Shown here: piece after piece, positions 37,644 to 47,006 of the stretch
Layout: every line of letters starts with the position of its first letter
Position numbering within the stretch: the first letter of the stretch is position 1
Source of the DNA: Bacillus sp. ISL-7
GTDB taxonomy: Bacteria; Bacillota; Bacilli; Bacillales_B; DSM-18226
Reading direction: 5' to 3'
DNA length: 59,839 bases
NCBI RefSeq assembly: GCF_018613065.1
Contig: NZ_JAGGQW010000043.1
Coordinates: forward strand, 1-59,839
Made by a program: the position numbers and the translations under genes
Notes under the pieces: generated by a model
What the model was told of the DNA's origin: nothing
The model's input: only the letters and a program-made list of their open reading frames with translations
The model's database searches: none

Positions 37644-38969
37644 ATGAGTTTATATTTAATAGGTATTACGTTGGCAGCGATTGTCATCGTAATTTTAGGA
37701 GTATCGTGGTGGAAATGGCATGCATTTATTAGTTTAACTGTCGCCGGCCTGTTTCTTGCTGTTTTTTCTGGCGTACCAATGGACAAGATTGTCACAGCCT
37801 ATGAAACGGGAGTGGGCGCTGTCCTTGGACATCTGATTGGAATTTTAGCGTTGGGAACCATCTTAGGTAAAATGATGTCTGACTCAGGTGCGGGCATGCA
37901 AGTAGCCGATTTCTTTATCAAAAAATTCGGTGTGAAATACCTGCCATGGGCGATGCTTCTTTCTGGTTTTATTATTGGGATTCCTGTGTTTTTTGAGGTT
38001 GGTCTAGTAATCTTGCTGCCTTTGGTTATTTCGATTCGCAAATCTAATAAACAAAACATTCTATTAATTGGTATCCCGGTGCTTGCCGGATTGTCGATTG
38101 TGCACGGATTAGTTCCTCCGCATCCTGGTGCGATGACAGCGATTGGCATTTATAATGCAAACTTAGGACATGTAATGCTTTATTCATTAATTATAGCTTT
38201 TCCAACGGCCGTCATCGCCGGACCTTTATTTTCAAAATGGATTCAAAAACGGGTAACTCCTGTTGGAGAACCGGAATTAATCCGCGTGGTGACAAAGTCA
38301 AGCGGGTTACCAAGTATAGCGATTTCGTTTTTCATTATCTTGCTGCCTGTTTTATTAATAATGTTAACGGTAATTGCCCCATATCTTTCACTGCCAGGTG
38401 CTATTGAAAAATTTCTATTGCTTATTGGCAGCCCGGTTATTGCTTTACTAATTTCATGTTTTGCAGCCTATTTCTTCTTGGGTTTCCGCCAGGGTATGGA
38501 CAGGACGTTAATTAAAAAATTAACGGAAGAATGTTTATTACCATTAGCTTCGATTATTCTCATAATTGGGGCAGGCGGAGCGTTCAAGCAAATTCTAATT
38601 GAAAGCGGTGTAGGGACAGCGATTGCAGCAATGTCCGAGCAAATGTCCTTATCACCGATTGTCCTAGCCTTCCTAGTTGCGGGATTAATCCGAGTCGCTA
38701 CCGGTTCAGCAACTGTTGCGCTAACAACCGCAGCTGGAATTGTTTCTCCAGTAGTGGAGCATATGTCAGGTGTTAACCTAGAATTATTAGTTATCGCTAC
38801 TGGTGCAGGTTCATTAATGCTTTCACATGTAAATGATGCCGGCTTCTGGTTGGTAAAAGAATATATGGGATTGACTGTTAAAGAAACATTCAAGACATGG
38901 ACAGTTATGGAAACGCTCCTTTCTTTTGTCGCCTTTATTTTAGTTTTAATTTTGGATGTATTTGTTTAA
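37644..38969 (+). CDS. GntP-family sugar-acid permease
   Basis: This 441-residue membrane protein has about twelve to fourteen hydrophobic segments and the GntP/GntT hallmarks. They are VLGHLIGILALGTILGKMM (about 53-71), GIPVFFEVGLVILLPLV, HGLVPPHPGAMTAIGIY and VATGSATVALTTAAGIV. Such carriers co-transport protons with gluconate or related sugar acids. Here it closes an operon for breakdown of an amino-sugar acid, so glucosaminate, an N-acyl derivative or a related acid is the expected substrate (inference). The start is ATG 37644 behind AGGGGAGAG. A hairpin follows at 39019. Confidence 0.87.
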   Translation: MSLYLIGITLAAIVIVILGVSWWKWHAFISLTVAGLFLAVFSGVPMDKIVTAYETGVGAVLGHLIGILALGTILGKMMSDSGAGMQVADFFIKKFGVKYLPWAMLLSGFIIGIPVFFEVGLVILLPLVISIRKSNKQNILLIGIPVLAGLSIVHGLVPPHPGAMTAIGIYNANLGHVMLYSLIIAFPTAVIAGPLFSKWIQKRVTPVGEPELIRVVTKSSGLPSIAISFFIILLPVLLIMLTVIAPYLSLPGAIEKFLLLIGSPVIALLISCFAAYFFLGFRQGMDRTLIKKLTEECLLPLASIILIIGAGGAFKQILIESGVGTAIAAMSEQMSLSPIVLAFLVAGLIRVATGSATVALTTAAGIVSPVVEHMSGVNLELLVIATGAGSLMLSHVNDAGFWLVKEYMGLTVKETFKTWTVMETLLSFVAFILVLILDVFV

Positions 38970-39016
38970 GGTCATAGATTTGACTTTTTGAAAAAACATT
39001 AGAATACTATAAAAAT

Positions 39017-39055
39017 TGGGGAGTTCCATTAAACAGGAACTCCCTATTTATTTAT
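39017..39055 (+). terminator. Terminator of the amino-sugar-acid operon
   Basis: GGGAGTTCC (39019-39027) pairs exactly with GGAACTCCC (39036-39044); T-rich sequence follows. Confidence 0.75.
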
Positions 39056-39151
39056 TGCTCCTAATTATATAAATTACTACCAAGTCTCAGGTTTTTCTTA
39101 CAGCAGGAGTCGACTCTTTATCAGATTATTCTACATAAAATTACAATTATA

Positions 39152-39370
39152 TTATTTTACTGACTGATTCATTGTTTTTAGTCCGTTTGGAATTCTTTCA
39201 AAAATAATTTCAAAATAGGTAGCAACACCATATCCAGAAGTAACCGGAGCGAATAATTGGATGAATTTCCAACCATCTTTCGCATGGTTAGCAATGATTT
39301 CATGATAATCTTCCTTTGGCATATTGTTCCATTTACTAAGTTTAATTTTTACTAATTTATATTCGAACAT
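39152..39370 (-). CDS. DUF4177-like small protein
   Basis: This 72-residue protein begins MFEYKLVKIKLSKWNNMPKE and contains EIIANHAKDGWKFIQLFAPV, then YFEIIFER. The pattern of a strand, an amphipathic helix, a Gly-Trp turn and further strands is that of DUF4177. No function is established for the family. ATG 39370 follows GGAGGTTTG. It sits alone between the GntP operon and the purine permease, on the permease strand and 47 bases downstream of it, so read-through is possible. Confidence 0.75.
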   Translation of the reverse strand: MFEYKLVKIKLSKWNNMPKEDYHEIIANHAKDGWKFIQLFAPVTSGYGVATYFEIIFERIPNGLKTMNQSVK

Positions 39371-39417
39371 TATTCAAACCTCCATTTTAAGAAATATAGT
39401 GATGAAACGAAAAAAAT

Positions 39418-40704
39418 TTAAAATACGTATGGAATCACAAAATTGCTAATAAACAGAATGGCAATCAAATAAAGCGCAGGGTGAACTTCCTTCCCTTTCC
39501 CCATTAAAAGCTTCATCAATGGGTATAGAATAAAGCCGATAGCCATGCCATCTGCAATGCTATACGTTAATGGAATCAATACAATAATTAGAAGTGCAGG
39601 AAAGCTCTCACTTAAATCGTCCATTGAAATATGAACAATGTTTTGCAGCATAAGAACCCCGATTAATATCAGAATGGGCGAAACCGCACTTGCGGGAACC
39701 ATTTTAATCACTGGTATAAACAAGATAGAAACAAGAAACATAAACCCGGTCACAACACTGGTTAACCCTGTTCTTCCACCGGCTGTAATTCCCACTGCTG
39801 CTTCTACAGATGAAACGGTAGGACTCGTTCCAAAGATTCCAGCAGATAAAACCGAAACAGCTGTAGCCTGGAGTGATTTCTTACTGCTTTCAGGACGGTT
39901 TAACATCTTGCTTTGTCCATGGATCAAGCCGATATTTTCAAACACAACTACCATTGCAAATGAAATGGAAGTTAGCCAGAATACGATATTGCCTGCTTGT
40001 ACCCACGATGCTTGGCCAAAAACGTCAAAGTAGTCATGGAAAGATGCCATGGAAAAAGAAATCCCCTCAAAAGTAGCTCCCCCGAGCCAAATCGATAAAA
40101 ACGAGGTAATCATAATACTTAATATAAGATTTCCAGGTACATTTTTAATAAATAATATAATTGTAATAATCAAACCAATAAATGTTGTGATGGCAGAGGG
40201 ACTGCTTAAATCCCCAATGGCAAGCAGGGTGTGCTCAGAATTCGTAATAATACCAGCATTGTCAAACCCAATTAAAATCAATAAAATTCCGATTCCGATG
40301 GTAATGGCTTCTTTTAAGGAATTAGGAATGGCGGACGTAACTACTTTCGCCATTGGTGTAAAGGCAATAGCAACGAAGATCAGCCCTGAAACAGAAGTCA
40401 TCGCCAACGCTTCCTGCCAAGTAAATCCCCCAGATTGAACGATGGTATAGGTAAACATCGCATTGAGCCCCATACCAGGAATGAGGAGAAGAGGGGTATT
40501 ACTCCATAATCCGACAAGTACACATCCAAAAAAACTGGTTAATATTGTCGCAATGATTCCCGCCTCCATCGGAATTCCGGATGCTGCTAAAATCGTTGCG
40601 TTGACAATAATAATGTAAACCGCGGTTATATATGAAATAAAACCTGCGGAAAATTCCTTTGCCATTGTCGTACCATGTTGATGCAATTTAAAAAAACGTT
40701 CCAT
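39418..40704 (-). CDS. NCS2-family purine permease (AzgA/PbuO-like)
   Basis: This 428-residue membrane protein of the AzgA branch has FFKLHQHGTTMAKEFSAGFI, IPGMGLNAMFTYTIVQSGG, SLKEAITIGIGILLILIGF, and GTSPTVSSVEAAVGITAGGRTG (about residues 292-313). These are the signatures of hypoxanthine/guanine or adenine:H+ symporters. The upstream gap to the divergent LysR gene is only about 120 bases and shows no purine riboswitch. Control by that LysR protein is therefore more likely. The exact base is not predictable. Confidence 0.88.
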   Translation of the reverse strand: MERFFKLHQHGTTMAKEFSAGFISYITAVYIIIVNATILAASGIPMEAGIIATILTSFFGCVLVGLWSNTPLLLIPGMGLNAMFTYTIVQSGGFTWQEALAMTSVSGLIFVAIAFTPMAKVVTSAIPNSLKEAITIGIGILLILIGFDNAGIITNSEHTLLAIGDLSSPSAITTFIGLIITIILFIKNVPGNLILSIMITSFLSIWLGGATFEGISFSMASFHDYFDVFGQASWVQAGNIVFWLTSISFAMVVVFENIGLIHGQSKMLNRPESSKKSLQATAVSVLSAGIFGTSPTVSSVEAAVGITAGGRTGLTSVVTGFMFLVSILFIPVIKMVPASAVSPILILIGVLMLQNIVHISMDDLSESFPALLIIVLIPLTYSIADGMAIGFILYPLMKLLMGKGKEVHPALYLIAILFISNFVIPYVF

Positions 40705-40738
40705 ATCAATCCCCTTTTCTAACTACCGGATGAAATCG

Positions 40739-40767
40739 ATAGTTATCATATCATGGACATATACTAT
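40739..40767. promoter_or_regulatory. Possible LysR operator in the divergent promoter region
   Basis: ATAGT (40739-40743) and ACTAT (40763-40767) are inverted arms in the intergenic region shared by the purine permease and the LysR gene. The spacing is longer than the classic T-N11-A box, so this is weak. Confidence 0.3.
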
Positions 40768-40826
40768 ACGAAAAATATATAATTTATATGGAAACCATAC
40801 TTTTTTTATATAGCAGGAGAAAATCA

Positions 40827-41699
40827 ATGGACATTAAACAATTACGGTATTTTATAGCAATAGCTGAGGAAAAGAATATAACGGCCGCTGCTAATCGGCT
40901 GCATATGTCTCAACCACCACTTAGCATACAGTTGAAACAATTGGAGGATGAGCTAGGTGTTAAATTAATCGAGCGAAATGGCAAGAGAATGGAGTTAACC
41001 GATAAAGGAAACGTACTCTATAATCGCGCTTTGCATCTTGTGAACAGTGTTGAAGAACTAAAAAATGAATTACAAGAAACAGAAGAGGGGAAAAGGGGTG
41101 TTCTAGCTGTGGGGATCAATACCTTACCGGTTACAGGATTTCCAGAAATGTTCCAATCCTTCCACAAAAAGTATTCCCTTGTTTCCGTAAAAATCGTTCA
41201 AAATGATTCACTTTATTTAGCGGAAATGGTAAAAACGAGGGCCATTGAAATGGCATTTGTACGTTTGCCACTTGAACATCGTGGTTTGACTTATCATCAT
41301 CTAATTAATGAGCCCTTTGTTTTCGTGAGCAAGAAGAAAGCACACATATTATCTTTGGAAGAAATTTCACATATGCCTCTTATTATTCCAAGTTCTGAGG
41401 GCTTAGGTATCTATAATGTTATTCATGAAGCATTTTCTAGACAAAAGCTTCCACTAATAAGTATTGCGGAATGCTCTGATATGCATGTATTAATGGAGAT
41501 GGTTAAGGGAGGGATGGGAGCAACGATCGTGCCAAAATCTGTTTTAGATGTCTATGGAGACAAAAGTCTCTACTCTACACCGATTAAGGATGCCAATTTG
41601 ATCTCTTCATTAGGAGTCATTTGGCTTGAACATCATTTTGTCTCCACACCTGCTAAAAATTTTATGGAGCTAGTAAAGGAATACTATAGGCTTTCATGA
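40827..41699 (+). CDS. LysR-family transcriptional regulator
   Basis: This 290-residue protein begins MDIKQLRYFIAIAEEKNITA, with AANRLHMSQPPLSIQLKQLE as recognition helix and dimer linker. The C-terminal effector domain has GVLAVGINTLPVTGFPEMF. ATG 40827 follows GCAGGAGA; an in-frame upstream ATG at 40788 is less likely. It is divergent from the NCS2 permease. Its regulon and ligand (perhaps a purine or its breakdown product) are inferred from position only. Confidence 0.86.
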   Translation: MDIKQLRYFIAIAEEKNITAAANRLHMSQPPLSIQLKQLEDELGVKLIERNGKRMELTDKGNVLYNRALHLVNSVEELKNELQETEEGKRGVLAVGINTLPVTGFPEMFQSFHKKYSLVSVKIVQNDSLYLAEMVKTRAIEMAFVRLPLEHRGLTYHHLINEPFVFVSKKKAHILSLEEISHMPLIIPSSEGLGIYNVIHEAFSRQKLPLISIAECSDMHVLMEMVKGGMGATIVPKSVLDVYGDKSLYSTPIKDANLISSLGVIWLEHHFVSTPAKNFMELVKEYYRLS

Positions 41700-41740
41700 A
41701 CATAATGACTAAAGGAATAATGATGGATTGGAGGCCAAGG

Positions 41741-41965
41741 ATGATGGCTGAAATTAAATTTGAAATAAAAGAGACTATTGGGGCAATTTCACAGTCCCCA
41801 AAAGGCTGGAGCAAAGAACTAAATCTGATTAGTTGGAACGGAAAAGAGCCCAAATATGATTTACGTGAATGGGCACCGGACCATGAGAAAATGGGAAAAG
41901 GTGTTACATTGACGGTTGAAGAGCTAAAGTCGTTAAGGGATTTGTTGAATGGGCTGGGGTTATAA
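41741..41965 (+). CDS. PC4/YdbC-like single-stranded DNA-binding protein
   Basis: This protein of about 74 residues starts at ATG 41741 or 41744 behind GGAGG. The sequence MAEIKFEIKETIGAISQSPK, ELNLISWNGKEPKYDLREWA and GVTLTVEELKSLRDLLN matches the YdbC family. These are PC4-like transcription-coactivator folds that bind single-stranded DNA as dimers. The role in Bacillus is not settled; DNA maintenance or transcription is likely. The frame overlaps the end of the LysR gene if the longer start at 41696 were used. Confidence 0.85.
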   Translation: MMAEIKFEIKETIGAISQSPKGWSKELNLISWNGKEPKYDLREWAPDHEKMGKGVTLTVEELKSLRDLLNGLGL

Positions 41966-42139
41966 TTAGCTCAGGAATTGGGGCCATTAGCTATATAGGG
42001 GCCCCTTCTTTATTCATATTAGATCCTTAAATTAGTTCTACTTGGGTTTGGTTACATAGCGGGTTCATGTGAACATTTTTGTTTTTTCTAATGGAATGCT
42101 CGCCCTATCATTCGCCCATACTACTATGGGTGATGCAGA

Positions 42140-43069
42140 ATGCCATGTCAAAAAAGTGACGATTTACGGCGATTAGTGGAAGAGGCAAAAAGATATACAA
42201 GAGATGGCAAGGTTGCAGACTATATTCCCGAGCTGGCTAAAGCAAATCCAGGTGATTTGTCTATTGCTATTAATTATCCTGACGGAAGATGTATCTCAGC
42301 GGGGGATATTGATAAAAAGATTACGCTCCAAAGTATCTCAAAGGTAATAAGCTTAGCTCTTGTTTTAATGGAAAGAGGTTTTCGTTATGTATTTGAACGG
42401 GTTGGGATGGAGCCTACTGGAGATCCGTTTAATTCTATTGCCAAATTAGAAACAATGGCACTAGCTAAACCATTAAACCCGATGATCAATGCAGGGGCAC
42501 TTGTGGTGACTCATATGATTAAAGGGGATTCAGTAGAGGATCGGTTTAATCGGTTATTAGGCTTTATCCGGGAATTGTCCGGCGACCCTTCGGTTGGATA
42601 TAGTGAGAAGGTAGCCCGATCCGAATTTGAATCTGCTGATTTAAATCGGGCATTATGTTATTTTCTCAAACAGCATAAAATCATCACTGAAGATGTTGAA
42701 ACATTATTGGATTTATACACAAAACAGTGTGCTGTCGAAATGAATTGTTTGGATTTAGCGAGAATCGGCATGATATTTGCGATGGATGGAGTGGATCCTC
42801 TTAACGGAAAACGGTTTATGCCCGACGATGTAGCAAGAATTTGCAAAACTTTTATGGTTACGTGCGGAATGTATAATGCATCGGGCGAATTCGCCATAAA
42901 AATAGGTATTCCGGCTAAAAGTGGTGTATCAGGCGGAATCATGGGGGCTGTTCCTGGTAAATTTGGACTTGGAATTTTCGGGCCTGCATTGGATGAAAAA
43001 GGGAACAGTGTTGCTGGGCTTAAACTTTTGGAACTTTTATCAAGAAATTATCGACTGAGTATGTTTTAA
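42140..43069 (+). CDS. glsA: Glutaminase (second copy)
   Basis: This 309-residue glutaminase has the catalytic [12 protein letters not shown] (Ser65 and Lys68), [38 protein letters not shown] and [11 protein letters not shown]. It has the standard length and all motifs. The two glutaminases in this window differ clearly in sequence, so they are old paralogues (YbgJ-like and YlaM-like) rather than a recent duplication. This one stands alone with no transporter or sensor next to it, so it may be constitutive or stress-linked. The start is ATG 42140 with a modest GGTGAT upstream. Confidence 0.9.
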   Translation: MPCQKSDDLRRLVEEAKRYTRDGKVADYIPELAKANPGDLSIAINYPDGRCISAGDIDKKITLQSISKVISLALVLMERGFRYVFERVGMEPTGDPFNSIAKLETMALAKPLNPMINAGALVVTHMIKGDSVEDRFNRLLGFIRELSGDPSVGYSEKVARSEFESADLNRALCYFLKQHKIITEDVETLLDLYTKQCAVEMNCLDLARIGMIFAMDGVDPLNGKRFMPDDVARICKTFMVTCGMYNASGEFAIKIGIPAKSGVSGGIMGAVPGKFGLGIFGPALDEKGNSVAGLKLLELLSRNYRLSMF

Positions 43070-43131
43070 GGTAGAGCTGAAGTAATGGAAGCTGTCAGAA
43101 AATACAATTGTTTTATGACGGATTTTATTAA

Positions 43132-43345
43132 ATGACTAGTGGATTACCGGTATTATATCGAATGGAATGGTCAAAGACTCCTGACCCAAACCTGCCATTG
43201 TTCCCTCAAATGGGAATATGTCTAATAAATGAAGTCGACATGACGGAAAAGGAACTAAACAAAGCACTTCCGGAAGATTATGGTGAAAATCAAATTAGAG
43301 CACGAAATACCTGCAACACTATATATAGAGTTTACAAAAAAAGTT
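43132..43345 (+). pseudogene. Unassigned short frame after glutaminase
   Basis: A frame from ATG 43132 encodes a coding-like stretch (YRMEWSKTPDPNLPLFPQMG, MTEKELNKALPEDYGENQ) but has no good ribosome binding site. It then runs on through a terminator hairpin and antisense to the NUDIX gene, where it cannot be real. It may be a fragment of an unknown gene. Confidence 0.25.
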
Positions 43346-43376
43346 TAGTCTTCTCTTTTCGAGAAGACTATTTTTC
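43344..43376 (-). terminator. Terminator of the NUDIX gene
   Basis: TAGTCTTCTC and GAGAAGACTA form a 10-bp stem at about 43348-43371, with an A run on the left (T run for the minus strand). The right side also has TTTTT, so it may work in both directions. Confidence 0.8.
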
Positions 43377-43766
43377 ATGGATTAATTGCTTAACTGCTGG
43401 AATGTCTGCCGGTGCCCACCTTAGTGAATCTAGATTTTCTGTTTTTAGCCAAATTAACTTGGAATGCTCACTTGTAGTTGGTGTTCCTTCGACAACCTTA
43501 CATTTTATTGATATTAAATTAATGATAAATGTTTCGTATTCATGTGTATTATCGTTAAATACTTCATTTAGTGTCTCTATTTTACAGCCCAATTCTTCAT
43601 CGATTTCCCTTACGAGGGCTGAGTAGATGTCCTCATTTGCTTCCACTTTTCCGCCTGGAAACTCCCACATATTTGGAATAGACATTTCTGGGGACCTAAG
43701 AGCACAAAGAATCTCATTCTGTTCATTTTCAATAATTGCTGCAACTACTTTTACGAGCTTTTTCAA
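43368..43766 (-). CDS. NUDIX hydrolase ((deoxy)nucleoside triphosphate pyrophosphohydrolase)
   Basis: This 132-residue MutT-like protein has VAAIIENEQNEILCALRSPE, NMWEFPGGKVEANEDIYSAL and the complete Nudix box ending REIDEELG. The catalytic GX5EX7REUXEEXGU residues are present. It hydrolyses NTP/dNTP analogues to monophosphate and pyrophosphate, as a sanitising enzyme (compare CTP pyrophosphohydrolases). It is monocistronic, starts at ATG 43766 after AGGAGGATTAC, and has a hairpin at its end. Confidence 0.88.
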   Translation of the reverse strand: MKKLVKVVAAIIENEQNEILCALRSPEMSIPNMWEFPGGKVEANEDIYSALVREIDEELGCKIETLNEVFNDNTHEYETFIINLISIKCKVVEGTPTTSEHSKLIWLKTENLDSLRWAPADIPAVKQLIHEK

Positions 43767-44096
43767 TGTAATCCTCCTTGATGATTGATTTACTAGTCAT
43801 AATATATCACTTTTGATGTAAATATTCTTTAAGGGAATTTTTCTTTTTATTGTGAAAGTCTTGTTGGAAAAATAAACCTAATAATCTATCATTAAGATAA
43901 TAGAACGAATCGGTTTACAGGAGTGATGTTTTGGAAAAATAACTAGTAGTCGTCAGGAAGCTACCAAAAAGTCACAAAATACAGCCTATATTTTTGCATT
44001 GATAGCTGAGGCATCTAACAGAGAGTTTGAGTATAGTAAAGTTAGACTAATTTATATTAAAAAGAACGAATATTCCTGTTGATGGGGGATCTAGCA
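43767..44096. other. Intergenic region with one unassigned trace
   Basis: AT-rich. A frame at about 43941-44081 without a start codon encodes RQEATKKSQNTAYIFALIAE. That is coding-like but unrecognised, possibly a remnant. No hairpin or regulatory motif stood out. Confidence 0.3.
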
Positions 44097-44564
44097 ATGC
44101 AACTATATTTTTACGATGAGAGATATAAGAATGATATCGAACAGTATCAATTATCGGAGGAACAACTTCGATTTACTGGTACGCCAACAGAATGTATCAA
44201 ACTTTCAAATGAAGATCCAGATCGATATTCAATCTTAGCGATGGATCAAGAAAATTTGGTCACCTTTTTCAATCTACATAAAAATGAAGGAGTAAAACCA
44301 TTTTCTAATAATGATCGATCCATTTTACTAAGAGCCTTTTCGACAGATTTCCGTCATCAAGGTAAGGGGTATGCCAAAAATGTACTTTTGCAATTACCTT
44401 CCTTTGTAAAGGAACACTTTATTGAAACGAATGAAATTGTCCTAGCAGTTAACCTTCAAAATACGGTCGCACAAGGATTATATAAAAAATGTGGATTTAT
44501 TGATGAAGGAGAACGAAGGATGGGGAGCAAAGGGGAACTAATCATCATGAGTTATCATTTGTAG
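44097..44564 (+). CDS. GNAT-family N-acetyltransferase
   Basis: This 155-residue protein starts at ATG 44097, behind GGGGGAT. It has the GNAT core: LAMDQENLVTFFNLH for strand 4, the acetyl-CoA pyrophosphate loop in LLRAFSTDFRHQGKGYAKNV, NEIVLAVNLQNTVAQGLYKK, and CGFIDEGERR at the end. The acceptor is unknown. It is monocistronic with no helpful neighbours. Confidence 0.83.
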   Translation: MQLYFYDERYKNDIEQYQLSEEQLRFTGTPTECIKLSNEDPDRYSILAMDQENLVTFFNLHKNEGVKPFSNNDRSILLRAFSTDFRHQGKGYAKNVLLQLPSFVKEHFIETNEIVLAVNLQNTVAQGLYKKCGFIDEGERRMGSKGELIIMSYHL

Positions 44565-44641
44565 GTTTTAGAAGTTTCTTTAAAAAGGAACTCCAAATCC
44601 AAAAAAGCCCTAGTATTAGTTAATGAAAGGGGGGCATAAAA

Positions 44642-45130
44642 TTGAAAATTAAGTTTGCTTCCATGCTATTGATCATATCGACCTTTCTTACGGCTTGTAA
44701 CCTTGGAGTAAAACCGGAGGAACATTTAGGAGAAATATACAGCGTTGCGTTGGACGCAATCATGGAAAAAGACGAGGCATTGAGTAGTGAAATGAAATTT
44801 ATTGCTATTGATATGAGCAATTTCGACGATGGATTAAGTGCGAAGGATAAAAAAGAAATTATGATTTTTTTCAAAGATAAATATAAAGTCGATGTAATGG
44901 ATGCCACTTTTGATGAACTAAAAGAAAAAGGTTACTACAATGCAGATAAAATGTCTTTGGATGGTGTACTCCTTAGAATAGAGAAAATGGATTTTAAACT
45001 AAATAACAATGTTTTCTTTGAAGGTTCTAAATATAGATCAGGATTAGGTGCAATTGGTGTAGAAGGTACTGTCCACTATACCGAAGGAAATTGGCAAATA
45101 AAAAAGTTGAAAGAGACCTGGATAAGCTAA
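44642..45130 (+). CDS. Lipoprotein of unknown function
   Basis: This 162-residue protein has a TTG start at 44642 preceded by a strong GAAAGGGGGGC. The N-terminus MKIKFASMLLIISTFLTACN is a type II signal peptide with lipobox LTAC, so the mature protein is anchored to the outer face of the membrane. The body contains FIAIDMSNFDDGLSAKDKKE and ends in strands (GTVHYTEGNWQIKKLKETWI). This organisation is seen in several unnamed Bacillus lipoproteins, and I do not recognise a function. A REP-like hairpin terminator follows. Confidence 0.75.
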   Translation: MKIKFASMLLIISTFLTACNLGVKPEEHLGEIYSVALDAIMEKDEALSSEMKFIAIDMSNFDDGLSAKDKKEIMIFFKDKYKVDVMDATFDELKEKGYYNADKMSLDGVLLRIEKMDFKLNNNVFFEGSKYRSGLGAIGVEGTVHYTEGNWQIKKLKETWIS

Positions 45131-45138
45131 TTTTAAAT

Positions 45139-45198
45139 AAAGGTGTTTGACCCCCTGGCGCATTAAAGATTTAACACAATGGGGGTCAGGCACCTTTT
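45139..45198 (+). terminator. Terminator built from a GGTGCCTGACCCC-type repeat
   Basis: AAAGGTGTTTGACCCCC (45139-45155) pairs with GGGGGTCAGGCACCTTT (45181-45197) and a T run follows. The motif is the kind of short palindrome scattered in Bacillus intergenic DNA. It apparently serves here as the terminator of the lipoprotein gene. Confidence 0.75.
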
Positions 45199-45412
45199 AT
45201 TAGAACTATTTAAAAAGAATACTAGTTTCATAAAAGGATTTCTCACTTTTTACCGGCTTTTAAATAATTTAAAATTATCATATAATATAAGTGTATAAAT
45301 CTATAAACAACATTTTTACACTATAAATGGTTATAATTAAGACAGAAAAGGTGTGTGACTAGGTCGCGCTTAGGTTAGTGTGACGTCTAGCCAAATTTTA
45401 GGGAAAAGGTTG

Positions 45413-46933
45413 ATGAAAATGAACAACATAGAAACTAAAACAGACGTCATTTTAATTGGCGCCGGAATCATGAGTGCGACTTTAGGGACACTCTTAAAAG
45501 AATTAGTACCGGAATGTGAAATTACTGTGTTTGAGAAGCTCGCAAACGCAGGTGAGGAAAGCTCTAACGAGTGGAATAATGCGGGTACGGGGCATGCGGC
45601 ACTATGTGAACTTAACTACACAGTCGAAAAACCGGATGGATCTTTAGATATTAGTAAAGCAATAAAAATTAATGAACAGTTTCAGGTTTCCATGCAGTTT
45701 TGGTCTTATCTTGTTAACAGCAAGCTGATGCATAATCCAGAGGATTTTATCAGACAACTGCCTCATATGAGTTTAGTACAAGGGGAACAAAATGTTACGT
45801 TTTTAAAGAAACGTTTTGAAGCGCTGTCAAACAATCCCCTATTCCAAGGGATGGAATTTTCGGATGACCATGATAAACTGGCGGAATGGATTCCGCTTAT
45901 CATGGAAGGCCGTAAAGTGAATGAACCGATAGCCGCAACTAAAATGGACGCTGGAACGGATGTCAACTTTGGTGCCTTAACACGGATGTTGTTTGATCAC
46001 TTAGAGAGTAAAAATGTCAATATAAACTACAAACATAGTGTTAATAATATTAAACGTACTAGCGACGGCTTGTGGGAATTGAAAGTGCAGAATCTCGATA
46101 GCGGTACGGTCGAGCGCCATACGGCAAAATTCGTCTTTATTGGAGGCGGGGGAGGAAGTCTGCATTTACTGCAAAAATCCGGTATTCCTGAAGGAAAACA
46201 TATTGGAGGATTCCCGGTAAGCGGAATATTTATGGTGTGCAATAATCCGAATGTTGTAGAGCAGAATCATGCAAAAATATACGGAAAAGCTAAGGTTGGT
46301 GCTCCACCAATGTCTGTTCCGCATCTTGACACAAGATTTATCGACAATAAAAAATCGTTGCTATTTGGACCATTTGCCGGCTTTTCACCAAAGTTCTTAA
46401 AAACTGGTTCCATGTTTGACTTGGTAACTTCTGTAAAACCAGATAATATCTTAACTATGTTGGCGGCAGGCGTAAAAGAGATGTCATTGACAAAATACTT
46501 GATTCAGCAAGTTATGTTATCGAAAGAACAACGCATGGAGGAGTTACGTGAGTTTATCCCGAACGCCAAAAGCGAGGATTGGGATTTAGTAGTAGCGGGC
46601 CAACGTGTGCAAGTTATCAAGGATACTGAAGCTGGCGGCAAAGGAACGCTTCAATTTGGTACGGAAGTTATTACTGCTGCTGATGGCTCGATCGCAGCAT
46701 TACTAGGCGCTTCACCGGGTGCTTCTACTGCCGTGCACGTTATGCTTGAAGTAATCAAAAAATGTTTCCCGCAACATCTGAATAAGTGGGAACCGAAAAT
46801 CAAAGAAATGATTCCTTCTTTTGGCATGTCACTAATGGAAAACCCCGAGCTTCTGCACGAAATTCATACATCAACAGCAAAGACGCTTGGTCTAAGCGAA
46901 AAAGAGCTGGAAAAAGAGTTGGTCTTTAGTTAG
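45413..46933 (+). CDS. mqo: Malate:quinone oxidoreductase
   Basis: This protein of about 506 residues starts at ATG 45413. An upstream GTG at 45380 gives an unlikely 11-residue extension. It has the FAD-binding fold [20 protein letters not shown], then [19 protein letters not shown], which is diagnostic for Mqo, and later [19 protein letters not shown] and [17 protein letters not shown]. Mqo is a peripheral membrane flavoprotein that oxidises malate to oxaloacetate and reduces quinone, bypassing NAD-dependent malate dehydrogenase. Motifs are intact and no operon partners are visible. Confidence 0.93.
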   Translation: MKMNNIETKTDVILIGAGIMSATLGTLLKELVPECEITVFEKLANAGEESSNEWNNAGTGHAALCELNYTVEKPDGSLDISKAIKINEQFQVSMQFWSYLVNSKLMHNPEDFIRQLPHMSLVQGEQNVTFLKKRFEALSNNPLFQGMEFSDDHDKLAEWIPLIMEGRKVNEPIAATKMDAGTDVNFGALTRMLFDHLESKNVNINYKHSVNNIKRTSDGLWELKVQNLDSGTVERHTAKFVFIGGGGGSLHLLQKSGIPEGKHIGGFPVSGIFMVCNNPNVVEQNHAKIYGKAKVGAPPMSVPHLDTRFIDNKKSLLFGPFAGFSPKFLKTGSMFDLVTSVKPDNILTMLAAGVKEMSLTKYLIQQVMLSKEQRMEELREFIPNAKSEDWDLVVAGQRVQVIKDTEAGGKGTLQFGTEVITAADGSIAALLGASPGASTAVHVMLEVIKKCFPQHLNKWEPKIKEMIPSFGMSLMENPELLHEIHTSTAKTLGLSEKELEKELVFS

Positions 46934-47006
46934 ACCTTAGGATGTAGAATCCAAGGTTGCTATTGAATAGATTCACTCGATAGTTTTTAAGAGAATTATA
47001 AAAAGA

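Noticed and set aside
38468..38893. 141-codon minus-strand frame inside gntP
   Set aside because: Antisense to conserved membrane helices of GntP; composition reflects the complementary strand.
43346..43626. Continuation of the plus-strand frame from 43132
   Set aside because: It crosses a strong terminator hairpin and is antisense to a NUDIX gene with a complete catalytic box.
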